From NCBI RefSeq assembly GCF_018326265.1, contig NZ_AP023360.1, positions 2,285,501 through 2,349,500 of the forward strand: 64,000 bases of DNA, written 5' to 3'. The stretch is from Catellatospora sp. IY07-71. GTDB lineage: Bacteria; Actinomycetota; Actinomycetes; Mycobacteriales; Micromonosporaceae. Made by a program: the position numbers and the translations under genes. The notes under the pieces were generated by a model. The model was given only the letters and a program-made list of their open reading frames with translations, made no database searches and was not told the origin of the DNA. Shown in pieces: positions 15,559-25,132 of the stretch (position 1 is its first letter; the number at the start of each line of letters is the position of its first letter).

Positions 15559-17630
15559 GAGGTCACCTGCGACTGGATGGCGGTGATGGCGACGGTGGAG
15601 ATGATGTCGCGCACCGTCGCGCCCCGGGACAGGTCGTTGACCGGCTTGCGCAGGCCCTGCATCACCGGGCCCACCGCGACCGCGCCCGCCGAGCGCTGCA
15701 CCGCCTTGTAGGTGTTGTTGCCCGTGTTCAGGTCCGGGAAGATCAGCACGGTGGCCCGGCCCGCCACGTCGCTGCCGGGCAGCTTGGTCGCGGCCACGCT
15801 CGGGTCGACGGCGGCGTCGTACTGGATCGGGCCCTCGACGGGCAGGTCCGGCCGCCGCTCCCGGACCAGCTTGGTGGCCAGCGCGACCTTGTCCACCTCG
15901 GCGCCCTGCCCCGAACCGCCGGTGGCGTAGGACAGCATCGCCACCCGGGGCTCGACGCCGAACCGGGCCGCCGTCTCGGCCGAGGAGACCGCGATGTCGG
16001 CCAGCTGCTCCGGGGTCGGGTCCGGGTTGATCGCGCAGTCGCCGTACACCAGCACGTGGTCGGCCAGGCACATGAAGAACACGCTGGACGCGACGGAGAC
16101 GCCCGGCCGGGTCTTGATGATCTCGAAGGCGGGCCGGATCGTGTCGGCGGTCGGGTGCACCGCGCCGGACACCATCGCGTCCGCGCGCCCGGTGTGCACC
16201 ATCATGGTGCCGAAGTAGTTGACGTTGGTCATCAGGTCGTACGCGATGTCGCGGGTCATGCCCTTGTGCGCGCGCATACGGGCGTACTCCCCGGCGAACT
16301 CCGACCGCCAGCGCGAGTCGGCCGGGTTGACCAGCCGCGCGTCGCCCAGGTCCAGGCCCAGCTCGCGGGCCCGCTGCTCGATCTCGTCCACCGGGCCGAG
16401 CAGGGTCAGGTCGCACACGCCACGGCGGCTGAGCGCCTCGGCGGCGCGCAGGATGCGCTCCTCGGCGCCCTCCGGCAGCACCACGTGGCGGCGGTCGGCG
16501 CGGGCCCGCTCGATCAGCTCGTACTCGAACATCAGCGGGGTGACCCGGTCCGGCCGGGTCAGGTCCAGCCGGCCGGCCAGCTCCACCGAGTCCACGTGCG
16601 ACTCGAACAGGCCCAGGGCCGCGTCCACCTTGCGCTGGTTGTCGCCGCGCAGGCGGCCCTCCAGGCCGGTCAGCGCGGCCACCGTGTCGTAGCTGTCCGC
16701 GGGCACCGTGAAGATCGGCAGCTCCACCCGGAAGCGGCTCACCAGCGCGACCACCCGCGGATCGGGCTCCACGCCCAGGGTCAGCAGCAGCCCGGACACC
16801 GCCGCCTGGCCGCCCAGGTGCGCGGCGAACGTGGACACGATCAGGTCCGCCCGGTCGCCCGGCGTCACCACCAGGCAGTTGTCGCGCAGGTGCTCCAGGA
16901 AGGTGGGCACCGAGGCCGCGCCCACCACCGCGCTGACCACGTCGCGGGCCAGCGCGCCCGGCGTCGCGCCGTGCACCGGGGTGGCGTGCAGCGCGTGGGC
17001 CACCTCGGCGACCGTCGGGGCGGCGATCGCGGGCAGCTGCGGGATGGCGTACACGGGGACCGGCAGGGCGGGCAGCCGGGTGTCCGCCCCGGGCGCCACC
17101 CGGTTGGCGATCACGGCCAGCACGGGCAGGTCGTCGCAGGCGTAGTACGCGGCGCGCACCGCGTCGGCGATGTCCCCGGCGTCGCGGCGGTGCCCGTTGA
17201 CCACGGGCAGCACGGAGGCGCCCAGCTCACCGGCCAGGCGCAGGTTCAGCTGCAGCTCCTCCGGCAGCGCGGGCTCGTCGTGGCCCTCGCCGAGGGTGCG
17301 CCCGAAGTCGGTGCCCACGATGATCACGGCGTCGCAGCCGCGCTCCAGCGTGTGGTAGTGCTCCAGCATCTCGCCGACCAGGTCGTCGATCCGGTGCGCG
17401 CCCAGCAGCTCCGAGGCGTGCTGGTAGCTCGGCCCGGCCGCGCCCAGCGTGCCGTAGCGGCTGCCCAGCAGCGCCAGCACCGGATCGTCGTCGCCGTCGC
17501 GCGACAGCGGGCGGAACACGCCCAGCCTGCGCACCCGGCGGCTGAGCAGTTCCGCGAGCCCGAGCGCCACGGCGGACTTGCCGCCGCCCGCCTCGACGCC
17601 GGTCACATATACGCCAAGAGCCACAGTCAT
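15555..17630 (-). CDS. pta: Phosphate acetyltransferase, long form
   Basis: 691 residues with the three-part long form: an N-terminal P-loop domain (GVEAGGGKSAVALGLA, about 10-25) of the dethiobiotin-synthetase-like AAA_26 type, a DRTGG regulatory domain (about 210-330), and the C-terminal PTA_PTB catalytic domain (about 370-690). The last contains PEGAEERILRAAEALSRRG, GAVHPTADTIRPA and GPVMQGLRKPVNDLSRG. It transfers acetyl from CoA to phosphate. First gene of the pta-ackA operon. Confidence 0.95.
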   Translation of the reverse strand: MTVALGVYVTGVEAGGGKSAVALGLAELLSRRVRRLGVFRPLSRDGDDDPVLALLGSRYGTLGAAGPSYQHASELLGAHRIDDLVGEMLEHYHTLERGCDAVIIVGTDFGRTLGEGHDEPALPEELQLNLRLAGELGASVLPVVNGHRRDAGDIADAVRAAYYACDDLPVLAVIANRVAPGADTRLPALPVPVYAIPQLPAIAAPTVAEVAHALHATPVHGATPGALARDVVSAVVGAASVPTFLEHLRDNCLVVTPGDRADLIVSTFAAHLGGQAAVSGLLLTLGVEPDPRVVALVSRFRVELPIFTVPADSYDTVAALTGLEGRLRGDNQRKVDAALGLFESHVDSVELAGRLDLTRPDRVTPLMFEYELIERARADRRHVVLPEGAEERILRAAEALSRRGVCDLTLLGPVDEIEQRARELGLDLGDARLVNPADSRWRSEFAGEYARMRAHKGMTRDIAYDLMTNVNYFGTMMVHTGRADAMVSGAVHPTADTIRPAFEIIKTRPGVSVASSVFFMCLADHVLVYGDCAINPDPTPEQLADIAVSSAETAARFGVEPRVAMLSYATGGSGQGAEVDKVALATKLVRERRPDLPVEGPIQYDAAVDPSVAATKLPGSDVAGRATVLIFPDLNTGNNTYKAVQRSAGAVAVGPVMQGLRKPVNDLSRGATVRDIISTVAITAIQSQVTS

Positions 17631-17684
17631 ACCGTACGGCGTGCCGAAGGCTCGACGTGTCCGTACCCCGGCCTTGGGACGCCG

Positions 17685-17861
17685 CTAGTCGTCGTCCTCG
17701 TCGAGGCGTGCCAGCCAGGTCGCGAAGCGCTCGACGGGGATCTCGAACTCGGGGTTCAGGTCGATGAAGTCGCGCAGGCGCTCGGCCAGCCACTCCAGGG
17801 TGACCTCCTCGCCGCCCCGCCGCTCGACCAGCTCCTCGATGCCGCGATCGGTGAAGTACAT
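17685..17861 (-). CDS. DUF6104-family small acidic protein
   Basis: 58 residues, ending in the acidic tail LARLDEDDD, with the family pattern MYFTDRGIEELVERRGGEEV followed by TLEWLAERLRDFIDLNP. I recognise this as the DUF6104 family, widely conserved next to kgd in actinomycetes; its function is not established. It starts at ATG 17861 behind GAGG (TGAGGAGGCGAC on the minus strand) and lies downstream of the kgd terminator. It is too short to be an enzyme and may bind a partner protein. Confidence 0.85.
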   Translation of the reverse strand: MYFTDRGIEELVERRGGEEVTLEWLAERLRDFIDLNPEFEIPVERFATWLARLDEDDD

Positions 17862-17877
17862 GTCGCCTCCTCAGAAA

Positions 17878-17922
17878 GACCGCCGTCCCCGCCCCCGCGC
17901 GGCGGAGTCGGGGACGGCGGTC
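17878..17922 (-). terminator. Terminator after kgd
   Basis: GACCGCCGTCCCC and GGGGACGGCGGTC are perfect 13-bp inverted arms with a 19-nt loop. They lie between the kgd stop and the small DUF6104 gene, so most kgd transcripts probably end here. Confidence 0.8.
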
Positions 17923-17933
17923 GTCACCAGTGT

Positions 17934-20900
17934 TCAGGAGCGGGGGAGCGCCGCCTCCAGCAGCGCGGCCTGCTCGACGTCGTGCAGCTTGGTGGAGCCG
18001 ACGGCCGGGGCCGCGGCGGCGGGGCGGGAGATGCGGCGCATGCGCACCCCGTCCAGGTGCTCCAGCAGGTTCAGCGCGACGAACGACCAGGCGCCCTGGT
18101 TGGCCGGCTCCTCCTGCACCCAGCAGAAGTCCTCGGCCGCGGCGTACTTGGCCAGCTCGGCCTTGAGCTCCTCGACCGGCAGCGGGTAGAGCTGCTCCAG
18201 GCGGATGATCGCGGTGTCCTCGACGCCGCGCTCCTGCCGCGCCTGGACCAGGTCGTAGTAGACCTTGCCCGAGCACAGCAGCACGCGCTTGACCTTCGCC
18301 GGGTCGAGCTGCCCGGTCTCGCCGATGACCGGCTGGAACGTGCCGTTGGTGAAGTCGGCCACCGGCGACACCGCGAGGCGGTGGCGCAGCAGCGACTTCG
18401 GCGTGAAGACCACCAGCGGCTTGCGCTTGCCCGACAGCGCCTGGCGGCGCAGCAGGTGGAAGTGGCTGGCCGGGGTGGACGGGATGGCGATGCGCATGTT
18501 GTCCTCGGCGGCCAGCTGCAGCCAGCGCTCCGGGCGGCCGGAGGTGTGGTCCGGGCCCTGGCCCTCGTGGCCGTGCGGCAGCAGCAGCACCAGGCTGGAC
18601 TGCTGGCCCCACTTGACCTCGCCGGAGCTGATGAACTCGTCGATCACCGACTGGGCGCCGTTGACGAAGTCGCCGAACTGCGCCTCCCACAGCACCAGCG
18701 CGCTCGGGTCCTCGACCGAGTAGCCGTACTCGAAGCCGAGCGCGGCGTACTCGCTCAGCAGCGAGTCCTGCACGTGGAAGCGGGCGTCGTCGCTGGCCAC
18801 CGCGGTGGCCGGGAGGAAGTCGCCGCCGGTCTGCGCGTCCACGATGGCCGCGTGCCGCTGCACGAACGTGCCGCGCCGGGAGTCCTGGCCGGACAGGCGC
18901 ACGGTGACGCCCTGCGCGAGCAGCGAGGCGAACGCGATGATCTCGCCGAAGCCCCAGTCGATGTCGCCCTCGACGGCCATCTTGGCGCGCTTCTCCAGCA
19001 GCTGCTGGATGCGCTTGTGCGGGGTGAAGCCCTCGGGCAGCGCGGTGTGCGCTTCGCCGATGCGGCGGACCAGGTCGGCCGGGATCGCGGTGGCGACGGT
19101 CGGCTCGGGCACCACCTCGCGGGCCCGGGTCAGCCGGCTGGACACCCCGGCGACCGCGTCGCGGGTGGCCTTGAACACCGTCTCCAGCTGCGTCTGGTAG
19201 TCGCGCAGCGCCTCCTCGGCGCCCTCGACCGTGATGTCGCCGCGGCCGATCAGCTCCTCGGTGTAGAGCTTCCGCACCGAGCGCTTGGCGTCGATGATCT
19301 GGTACATCAGCGGGTTGGTCATCGACGGGTCGTCGCCCTCGTTGTGCCCGCGGCGGCGGTAGCAGACGAGGTCGATGACCACGTCCTTGTTGAACTCCTG
19401 CCGGTACTCGAAGGCGAGCCGGGCCACCCGCACGACCGACTCGGGGTCGTCGCCGTTCACGTGGAAGATCGGCGCCTGGATCATGCGGGCCACGTCGGTG
19501 CTGTACAGCGAGGAGCGGCTGTACTCCGGGGCGGTGGTGAAGCCGACCTGGTTGTTGACGACCACGTGCACGGTGCCGCCGGTGCGGTAGCCGCGCAGCT
19601 GGGACAGGTTCAGCGTCTCGGCGACCACGCCCTGGCCGGCGAACGCGGCGTCGCCGTGCACCAGCAGCGGCAGCACGGTGTAGCCGTGCAGGCCGAGGTC
19701 GAGCCGGTCCTGCTTGGCCCGGACGATGCCCTCCAGCACCGGGTCCACGGCCTCCAGGTGCGACGGGTTGGCGGCCAACGACACGGTGGTGGAGAACTGC
19801 CCGTCCGGCGAGGTGAACTTGCCGGTCATGCCCAGGTGGTACTTGACGTCGCCGGAGCCCTGCGCGGTCTTCGGGTCGAGGTGGCCCTCGAACTCGCCGA
19901 AGATCTTCTCGTACGGCTTGCCGACGATGTTGGCGAGCACGTTGAGCCGGCCGCGGTGCGCCATGCCGATGACGACCTCGTCCAGCCCGCCCTCGGCGGA
20001 CGCCTGGAGCACCTCGTCGAGCAGCGGGATCAGCGACTCGCCGCCCTCCAGCGAGAAGCGCTTCTGGCCGACGTACTTCGTCTGCAGGAAGGTCTCGAAG
20101 GCCTCGGCGGCGTTGAGCCGGCCCAGGACGTGCTTCTGCTCCTCCGGGGAGGGCTTCTCGTACTTGCGCTCCACCCGCTGCTGGATCCAGCGGCGCTCCT
20201 CCGGGTCGGAGATGTGCATGTACTCGACGCCGACGCGGCGGCAGTACGAGTCGCGCAGCACGCCGAGGATGTCGCGCAGCTTCATCTTGTCCTTGCCGGC
20301 GAAGCCGCCGACCGGGAAGGCGCGGTCCAGGTCCCACAGGGTCAGGTCGTGCTCGCGCACGTCCAGGTCCGGGTGCTTGCGGATGGTGAACTCCAGCGGG
20401 TCGGTGTCGGCCATCAGGTGGCCCCGGACCCGGTAGGAGTGGATCAGCTCGATGACCCGCGCGGCCTTGTCGATCTGGCCCTCGGAGGTGTGCGTGATGT
20501 CGCGGACCCAGCGCACCGGCTCGTACGGGATGCGCAGCGCGGTGAAGATCTCGTCGTAGAAGCCGTGCTCGCCGAGCAGCAGCTCGTGCATGACCTTGAG
20601 GAACTCGCCGGACTGCGCGCCCTGGATGACCCGGTGGTCGTAGGTGCTGGTCAGCGAGATGACCTTGCTGACGGCCATCTCGGACAGCTGGGTCTCGCTC
20701 ATGCCGGCGAACGGCGCCGGGTACTCCATCGCGCCCACGCCGATGATGGCGCTCTGGCCCTGCATCAGGCGCGGGATCGAGTGCACGGTGCCGATGCCGC
20801 CGGGGTTGGTCAGCGAGATCGTGGTGCCGCTGTAGTCGTCCATGGTCAGCTCGTTCTTGCGAGCCCGGCGCACCACGTCCTCGTACGCCTGCCAGAACTG

Positions 20901-21659
20901 GCGGAAGTCCATCTGCTCGGTGCCCTTGATCGAGGGCACGACCAGCGTGCGGGAGCCGTCCGGCTTGGCCAGGTCGATGGCGATGCCGAGGTTCACGTGC
21001 TCCGGCACGATCATCGCGGGCTTGCCGTTGACCTGCCCGAAGTGGTTGTTCATCTCCGGGTGCATGGAGATCGCCCGGACCAGGGCGTACCCGATCAGGT
21101 GGGTGAAGCTGACCTTGCCACCCCGGCCGCGGGTGAGGTGGTTGTTGATCACGATGCGGTTGTCGGACAGCAGCTTCGCCGGGACGGCGCGCACGCTGGT
21201 CGCGGTCGGCACCTCCAGCGAGGCGTCCATGTTCTCGACGATCTTCGCGGCGATGCCGCGCAGCGGCACGGCCGTGGTGCCGGCCGGCGCCCCGGTGGCG
21301 GCGGGCTTCTCCGCGGGCTTGGCCTGCGCGGGAGCCGGCTTCGCGGCGGCGGTCGCGGCGGGTGCGGCAGCCGCGGGGGCGGCGGCGGTCGCGGCCGGAG
21401 CGGCGGGCGCGGCAGCGGGCTGGGCGGGCGCGGCCTTCGCCGGGGCCGCGGCCTTGGCCGGGGCGGCGGGCTTGGCGCTGTCGGCCGGCTTGTAGTCGGC
21501 GAAGAAGTCGTGCCACGCCGGGTCGACGCTGGTCGGGTCGGCGAGGTACCGCTGGTACATCTCCTCCACGATCCACTCGTTGGGACCGAAGCTCGCCAGT
21601 GGGTTGTCCTGAACTGAGCGGCCGGTCGGGCCGGTGCCCGAGGTGTGCTGGGTCGACAC
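17934..21659 (-). CDS. kgd: Multifunctional 2-oxoglutarate decarboxylase/dehydrogenase E1-E2
   Basis: 1241 residues with the actinobacterial fusion order: a short N-terminal helix ([20 protein letters not shown]), an Ala/Pro/Lys-rich linker (about 50-125), an E2-type acyltransferase domain (about 130-360) with DHRVIQGA, and the thiamin-diphosphate E1 part. The E1 part contains [13 protein letters not shown] and [14 protein letters not shown]. It forms succinyl-dihydrolipoamide, succinic semialdehyde or 2-hydroxy-3-oxoadipate from 2-oxoglutarate in the TCA cycle. It lacks its own lipoyl domain. The start is GTG. In mycobacteria the FHA protein GarA inhibits it; GarA is not recognised here. Confidence 0.96.
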   Translation of the reverse strand: MSTQHTSGTGPTGRSVQDNPLASFGPNEWIVEEMYQRYLADPTSVDPAWHDFFADYKPADSAKPAAPAKAAAPAKAAPAQPAAAPAAPAATAAAPAAAAPAATAAAKPAPAQAKPAEKPAATGAPAGTTAVPLRGIAAKIVENMDASLEVPTATSVRAVPAKLLSDNRIVINNHLTRGRGGKVSFTHLIGYALVRAISMHPEMNNHFGQVNGKPAMIVPEHVNLGIAIDLAKPDGSRTLVVPSIKGTEQMDFRQFWQAYEDVVRRARKNELTMDDYSGTTISLTNPGGIGTVHSIPRLMQGQSAIIGVGAMEYPAPFAGMSETQLSEMAVSKVISLTSTYDHRVIQGAQSGEFLKVMHELLLGEHGFYDEIFTALRIPYEPVRWVRDITHTSEGQIDKAARVIELIHSYRVRGHLMADTDPLEFTIRKHPDLDVREHDLTLWDLDRAFPVGGFAGKDKMKLRDILGVLRDSYCRRVGVEYMHISDPEERRWIQQRVERKYEKPSPEEQKHVLGRLNAAEAFETFLQTKYVGQKRFSLEGGESLIPLLDEVLQASAEGGLDEVVIGMAHRGRLNVLANIVGKPYEKIFGEFEGHLDPKTAQGSGDVKYHLGMTGKFTSPDGQFSTTVSLAANPSHLEAVDPVLEGIVRAKQDRLDLGLHGYTVLPLLVHGDAAFAGQGVVAETLNLSQLRGYRTGGTVHVVVNNQVGFTTAPEYSRSSLYSTDVARMIQAPIFHVNGDDPESVVRVARLAFEYRQEFNKDVVIDLVCYRRRGHNEGDDPSMTNPLMYQIIDAKRSVRKLYTEELIGRGDITVEGAEEALRDYQTQLETVFKATRDAVAGVSSRLTRAREVVPEPTVATAIPADLVRRIGEAHTALPEGFTPHKRIQQLLEKRAKMAVEGDIDWGFGEIIAFASLLAQGVTVRLSGQDSRRGTFVQRHAAIVDAQTGGDFLPATAVASDDARFHVQDSLLSEYAALGFEYGYSVEDPSALVLWEAQFGDFVNGAQSVIDEFISSGEVKWGQQSSLVLLLPHGHEGQGPDHTSGRPERWLQLAAEDNMRIAIPSTPASHFHLLRRQALSGKRKPLVVFTPKSLLRHRLAVSPVADFTNGTFQPVIGETGQLDPAKVKRVLLCSGKVYYDLVQARQERGVEDTAIIRLEQLYPLPVEELKAELAKYAAAEDFCWVQEEPANQGAWSFVALNLLEHLDGVRMRRISRPAAAAPAVGSTKLHDVEQAALLEAALPRS

Positions 21660-21835
21660 GGGTGTTTTCGCCTCTTCCGCACGTGTTTAACGAGAACTCA
21701 GAAAACCGGGTCCCAGGCTACGCGGTGCGCTGGGGGGCGGCACTCGCGGCACGGCTCCGTGTCGCATGCCACACGCCGTCCTTTGCGCGACACTACGCCG
21801 AGCGCGAAACCGCAGGCCGCGCGTCGGCGGCGGGG

Positions 21836-22513
21836 TCAGGCCGCGACCGCGATCCAGGTCGCCTCGGCGCGCGCCAGCAGGGTGCCGTCCGGGGCGTAGA
21901 GGCTGGAGCGGACCAGCGCCTTGCGGCCCTCCCGGTGCACCGGCTGCCCCATCACCACGCACTCGTCGTCGGGCTCCGGCAGCGCGTCCACCGCGACCGC
22001 GTAGCGGCCGAGCACGAAGGCCTCGTCCCGGTCGATCACCGCCCAGCCGCCGGGGCAGTCCAGCGCCGCCCAGACCACCGTCTCGGACACGTCCGGGGGC
22101 GCCACGAAGGTCGCGGCGGTGCGGCCGTCGGGCAGCCGGCCCGGGAAGATCCGCAGCCCGTCGGCCCGCTGCGGCCCGCATACGAAGCAGGTGGGAAACG
22201 GGTGATCGGTGTGGCCGGCATAGCGGCCGGTGGCGGCCAGCGCCTCGGTGCGGCTCACCGCGGGCACCGCCGGGATGTCGCCGGTACGCCGCACCGCGCC
22301 CGCCACGAGCGCCCCCTCCGGATCCTGCACGGCCCACCCGGCGTCGGTGGGCACCACGGCCAGCGGGGTCTCCAGCGGCGGCGGCTTGCGCAGGGTCACC
22401 TCGACCAGCCCCACGCCCGGCCCGATCGCGGCCGCGACCAGGCCGCTCGTCCAGCCGCCGTTGCCGGAGCCGGGCGGTCCGTTGTGCCGTCCGTCGATCA
22501 CCAGCGAGGTCAT
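21836..22513 (-). CDS. HotDog-fold thioesterase-like protein
   Basis: 225 residues with two beta-rich halves resembling a double HotDog fold. A central CFVCGPQRADGL motif with two cysteines is conserved in this actinobacterial family, and glycine-rich NGGWTSGLVAAAIG near the N-terminus fits the helix that cradles an acyl chain. It may hydrolyse or bind acyl-CoA, but no catalytic residue is certain. The ATG at 22513 gives MTSLVIDGRHNGPPG; a longer start at 22570 is less likely. It lies upstream of kgd, with its own promoter facing olsB. Confidence 0.65.
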   Translation of the reverse strand: MTSLVIDGRHNGPPGSGNGGWTSGLVAAAIGPGVGLVEVTLRKPPPLETPLAVVPTDAGWAVQDPEGALVAGAVRRTGDIPAVPAVSRTEALAATGRYAGHTDHPFPTCFVCGPQRADGLRIFPGRLPDGRTAATFVAPPDVSETVVWAALDCPGGWAVIDRDEAFVLGRYAVAVDALPEPDDECVVMGQPVHREGRKALVRSSLYAPDGTLLARAEATWIAVAA

Positions 22514-22592
22514 GCCCTCCAGCCTCTCACTCTTCACGTCCCGGCCACCCGGCACGGGGCCAGGTGTCAAGCAGGGCTTCTACACAGGGCAC

Positions 22593-23333
22593 ATGACGAC
22601 GATGTTGTTGACCGCCGCCCCCACCGGCTACTCCGCGCTGATCGCGGGAGACGCGGCCACGGTCGAGGCGGCGCAGCGGCTGCGCTACCGCGTGTTCGCC
22701 GACGAGATGGGCGCCCAGCTCGCCGGGGACGGCGGCCTGGACGTCGACGAGTTCGACGCGTACTGCGACCACCTGGTGGTGCGGGAGGACCGCACCGGCG
22801 AGGTGGTCGGCACGTACCGCCTGCTGCCCCCGCAGCGGGCCAGCTGGCTCGGCCGCCGCTACGGCGACGGCGAGTTCGACCTGTCCGCGCTCACCGTGCT
22901 GCGGGACCAGCTCGTCGAGGCCGGGCGCAGCTGCGTGCACCCCGACCACCGCACCGGCGCCGTGATCAACCTGATGTGGGCGGGCATCGCCAAGTATCTG
23001 GAGCGGATGGGCCACCGCTGGCTGTCCGGCTGCGCCTCGGTGCCACTGGCCGACGGCGGCACGCAGGCCTCGCAGGTGTGGGACCTGGTGTCCCGCAAGC
23101 ACCTGTCGCCGCCGCAGCTGCGGGTGCAGCCCCGCCTGCCGTGGGTGCCGCAGGAGGTGGCCAAGCCCGCCACCATCGCGGCCGCCCCGGCGCTGCTGCG
23201 TGGCTACCTGCGGCTGGGCGCGTGGGTCGCGGGCTCCCCGGCCTACGACCCGGCGTTCGGCGTGGCCGACTTCTACGTGCTGCTCGGCGTGGACCGCATC
23301 GACCCGCGCTACCTGAAGCACTTCTCGGCGTAG
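22593..23333 (+). CDS. olsB: OlsB-like N-acyltransferase (ornithine lipid synthesis)
   Basis: 246 residues of the GNAT-related acyl-ACP-dependent N-acyltransferase family. Signatures include AAQRLRYRVFADEMGA near residue 25, DEFDAYCDHLVV, VVGTYRLLPP, and GRSCVHPDHR near 110. OlsB acylates the alpha-amino group of ornithine with a 3-hydroxyacyl chain to give lyso-ornithine lipid. The downstream acyltransferase (9 bp away) would complete the lipid, so the pair is a probable olsBA operon. The amino-acid substrate is inferred, as related enzymes use other amines. Confidence 0.78.
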   Translation: MTTMLLTAAPTGYSALIAGDAATVEAAQRLRYRVFADEMGAQLAGDGGLDVDEFDAYCDHLVVREDRTGEVVGTYRLLPPQRASWLGRRYGDGEFDLSALTVLRDQLVEAGRSCVHPDHRTGAVINLMWAGIAKYLERMGHRWLSGCASVPLADGGTQASQVWDLVSRKHLSPPQLRVQPRLPWVPQEVAKPATIAAAPALLRGYLRLGAWVAGSPAYDPAFGVADFYVLLGVDRIDPRYLKHFSA

Positions 23334-23342
23334 GCGGCATCG

Positions 23343-24164
23343 ATGACCACCACCCCCCTGGCGGCGAGCCTGCCGTCGGCCGCACCGCCTGCCGCCCGGC
23401 CGGCGCCGTCCCGGCGGATCCCTGCGGATCAGCTGTGGCGGCCCGTCGCCGAGTGCGGCCGGCAGTGCGGGTGCGACGGCGGGCCGCGCGTCGGCCGGGC
23501 CCGCCGGGCGCTGCGCACCATGGCCGGGCTGGTCATGCTCACGCTCGGGGTGCTGCTGCCGTGGCGGGCGGATCTGCTCGCCCGCGCGCTGCTGCGGGCG
23601 CTGGGCATCCGGCTGCGGGTGACGGGGGCGGACCTCGCCCCCGGCGCGCTGCTGGTCGGCAACCACGTCTCCTGGCTGGACATCGTGGTGATGACGGCGC
23701 TGAGCGGGCCGCGCGCGAGGCTGCGCATGGTCGCCAAGACCGAGGTCGCCGGGTGGCCGGTGATCGGGCGGATCGGCCGCCGGCAACGGACGATCTTCGT
23801 GGACCGCGCCCGGCCACGCGCCCTCCCCGGCACCGTCGCGCAGGTCGCGGCGGCGTTGCGGGAGGGGTACACGGTGCAGGTGTTTCCGGAGGGGACCACC
23901 ACCTGCGGCCCGCACCCGGTGCCGTGGCGGGCGGCGTTTCTGCAGGCGGCGATCGACGCCGGGGCCCCGGTGCAGTCGATCACGCTGCGGTACACCCATC
24001 CGGCGGCCGGGTTCGTGGGCGACGACACGCTTGTGGAGTCACTGCGCCGGGTGCTTGCCGCACGCGGGCTGTCGGTGGCGGTCCTGCTCGGCGCGCCCCG
24101 GCCCGCCGACGCCCCCCGCCGCGACCTGGCGGCCCGGCTGTCCCACACCGACGCGGTCGCGTGA
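23343..24164 (+). CDS. PlsC/OlsA-like lysophospholipid acyltransferase
   Basis: 273 residues with the acyltransferase motifs NHVSWLD (HX4D catalytic) and VFPEGTTT (substrate phosphate binding). A hydrophobic membrane segment lies at about 60-85. The N-terminus (1-45) is an unusual Pro/Ala-rich extension with GRQCGCDGG. It esterifies a lyso-lipid. Coupling to olsB suggests O-acylation of lyso-ornithine lipid (OlsA role), with lysophosphatidate as the alternative. Confidence 0.85.
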   Translation: MTTTPLAASLPSAAPPAARPAPSRRIPADQLWRPVAECGRQCGCDGGPRVGRARRALRTMAGLVMLTLGVLLPWRADLLARALLRALGIRLRVTGADLAPGALLVGNHVSWLDIVVMTALSGPRARLRMVAKTEVAGWPVIGRIGRRQRTIFVDRARPRALPGTVAQVAAALREGYTVQVFPEGTTTCGPHPVPWRAAFLQAAIDAGAPVQSITLRYTHPAAGFVGDDTLVESLRRVLAARGLSVAVLLGAPRPADAPRRDLAARLSHTDAVA

Positions 24165-24180
24165 CCGGTCCGTCGCGCCG

Positions 24181-24229
24181 CCCGCCGCCCGCCGCCCGCC
24201 GCCCGCCGCCCGCCGCCCGCCGCCCGCCG
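24181..24229. repeat. (CCCGCCG)7 microsatellite
   Basis: Seven perfect tandem copies of CCCGCCG, 16 bp after the acyltransferase stop codon. A likely site of copy-number change by polymerase slippage; a sequencing compression is also possible in such GC-rich DNA. Confidence 0.9.
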
Positions 24230-24255
24230 CGCGCGGTGCGCCGCCGCGCCGCTTC

Positions 24256-24321
24256 AAGATCGCTGGTTCGTGTCGAAAGGTTGAGTCCGGCCCGAGGAAT
24301 TGACACGAAACGGCGATCATG
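24256..24321 (+). repeat. Family A palindromic element, copy 3
   Basis: GATCGCTGGTTCGTGTC and GACACGAAACGGCGATC form the arms. The core (GAGTCCGGCCCGAGG) is the most divergent of the six, but the 57-bp GATC-to-GATC spacing is kept. Confidence 0.8.
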
Positions 24322-24386
24322 ACCGGTTTTGCGAAGCGAGGGCGGGCCGAATTCAGCTGATTCGCCGGAATATGTCGTCGGATTCA

Positions 24387-24402
24387 CAGGAAGCGTTCAG
24401 GA
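24387..24402 (+). promoter_or_regulatory. Phased CAGGA direct repeats before the first response regulator
   Basis: CAGGA occurs at 24387 and 24398, exactly 11 bp apart, about 45 bp before the start codon. This is the spacing of tandem sites bound by OmpR/MprA-type regulators, so self-regulation is plausible. Confidence 0.3.
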
Positions 24403-24436
24403 TATCCACAGCGCCTGGGAAAGAACCGGGCGCAGG

Positions 24437-25132
24437 ATGGATGACATGCCTGAGGCGAACCTGCTCGTGGTCGAGGATGACCCCAACATCCTCGAACTGC
24501 TGTCTGCCAGCCTGCGCTTCGCGGGATTCGAGGTCAAGGCGGTGGGCGACGGCGCGACCGCGCTCGACGCCGCCGCCAAGGTGCGGCCGGACCTGGTCGT
24601 CCTCGACGTCATGCTGCCCGACCTGGACGGCTTCGAGGTGATCAAGCAGCTGCGCCAGGACCGCGGCCGGGTGCCGGTGGTCTTCCTGACCGCGCGCGAC
24701 GCCACCGACGACAAGATCCGCGGGCTGACCCTGGGCGGCGACGACTACGTCACCAAGCCGTTCAGCCTGGAGGAGCTGACCGCCCGCATCCGCGCGGTGC
24801 TGCGGCGCACCAACGGCGACTCCGGCTCGCCCCGGCTCACCTTCGCCGACCTGGAGCTGGACGAGGAGACGCACGAGGTCCGCCGGGCGGGCAACCTGGT
24901 GCAGCTCTCGCCGACCGAGTTCAAGCTGCTGCGCTACCTGATGCTCAACCCGAACCGGGTGCTGTCCAAGGCGCAGATCCTCGACCACGTGTGGAACTAC
25001 GACTTCCGGGGCGACGACAACATCGTCGAGTCGTACATCTCCTACCTGCGGCGCAAGGTGGACAACGTGTCGCCGCGGCTCATCCAGACCCTGCGCGGCG
25101 TCGGGTACGTCCTGCGCAAGCCGGCGTCGTGA
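24437..25132 (+). CDS. OmpR-family response regulator, MprA-like
   Basis: 231 residues. The receiver domain (1-125) has the acidic pair EDD, phosphoacceptor Asp57 (VVLDVMLPD), Thr (FLTARD) and Lys (TKPFSLEEL). The C-terminal winged helix (135-230) has LSPTEFKLLRYLM and YISYLRRKVD. It overlaps the kinase gene at GTGA. Followed by an HtrA/PepD-like protease, it matches the MprA-MprB-PepD order of mycobacteria, an envelope-stress system. Start is ATG 24437, with ATG 24446 (MPEAN) as an equal alternative. It is a paralogue of the regulator at 34885-35598. Confidence 0.87.
   Translation: MDDMPEANLLVVEDDPNILELLSASLRFAGFEVKAVGDGATALDAAAKVRPDLVVLDVMLPDLDGFEVIKQLRQDRGRVPVVFLTARDATDDKIRGLTLGGDDYVTKPFSLEELTARIRAVLRRTNGDSGSPRLTFADLELDEETHEVRRAGNLVQLSPTEFKLLRYLMLNPNRVLSKAQILDHVWNYDFRGDDNIVESYISYLRRKVDNVSPRLIQTLRGVGYVLRKPAS

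Larger units (their letters stand above)
24165..24436 (+). other. Intergenic region with microsatellite, family A repeat and promoter
   Basis: 272 bp between the acyltransferase and the response regulator. It holds the (CCCGCCG)7 microsatellite (24181-24229), family A copy 3 (24256-24321) and phased direct repeats ahead of the regulator. Confidence 0.65.

Noticed and set aside
16056..21617. An 1853-codon open frame antisense to pta and kgd
   Set aside because: It reads through two real genes on the other strand, has His/Arg/Gly/Val-rich composition typical of a GC-rich shadow frame, and shows no ribosome site or domain.
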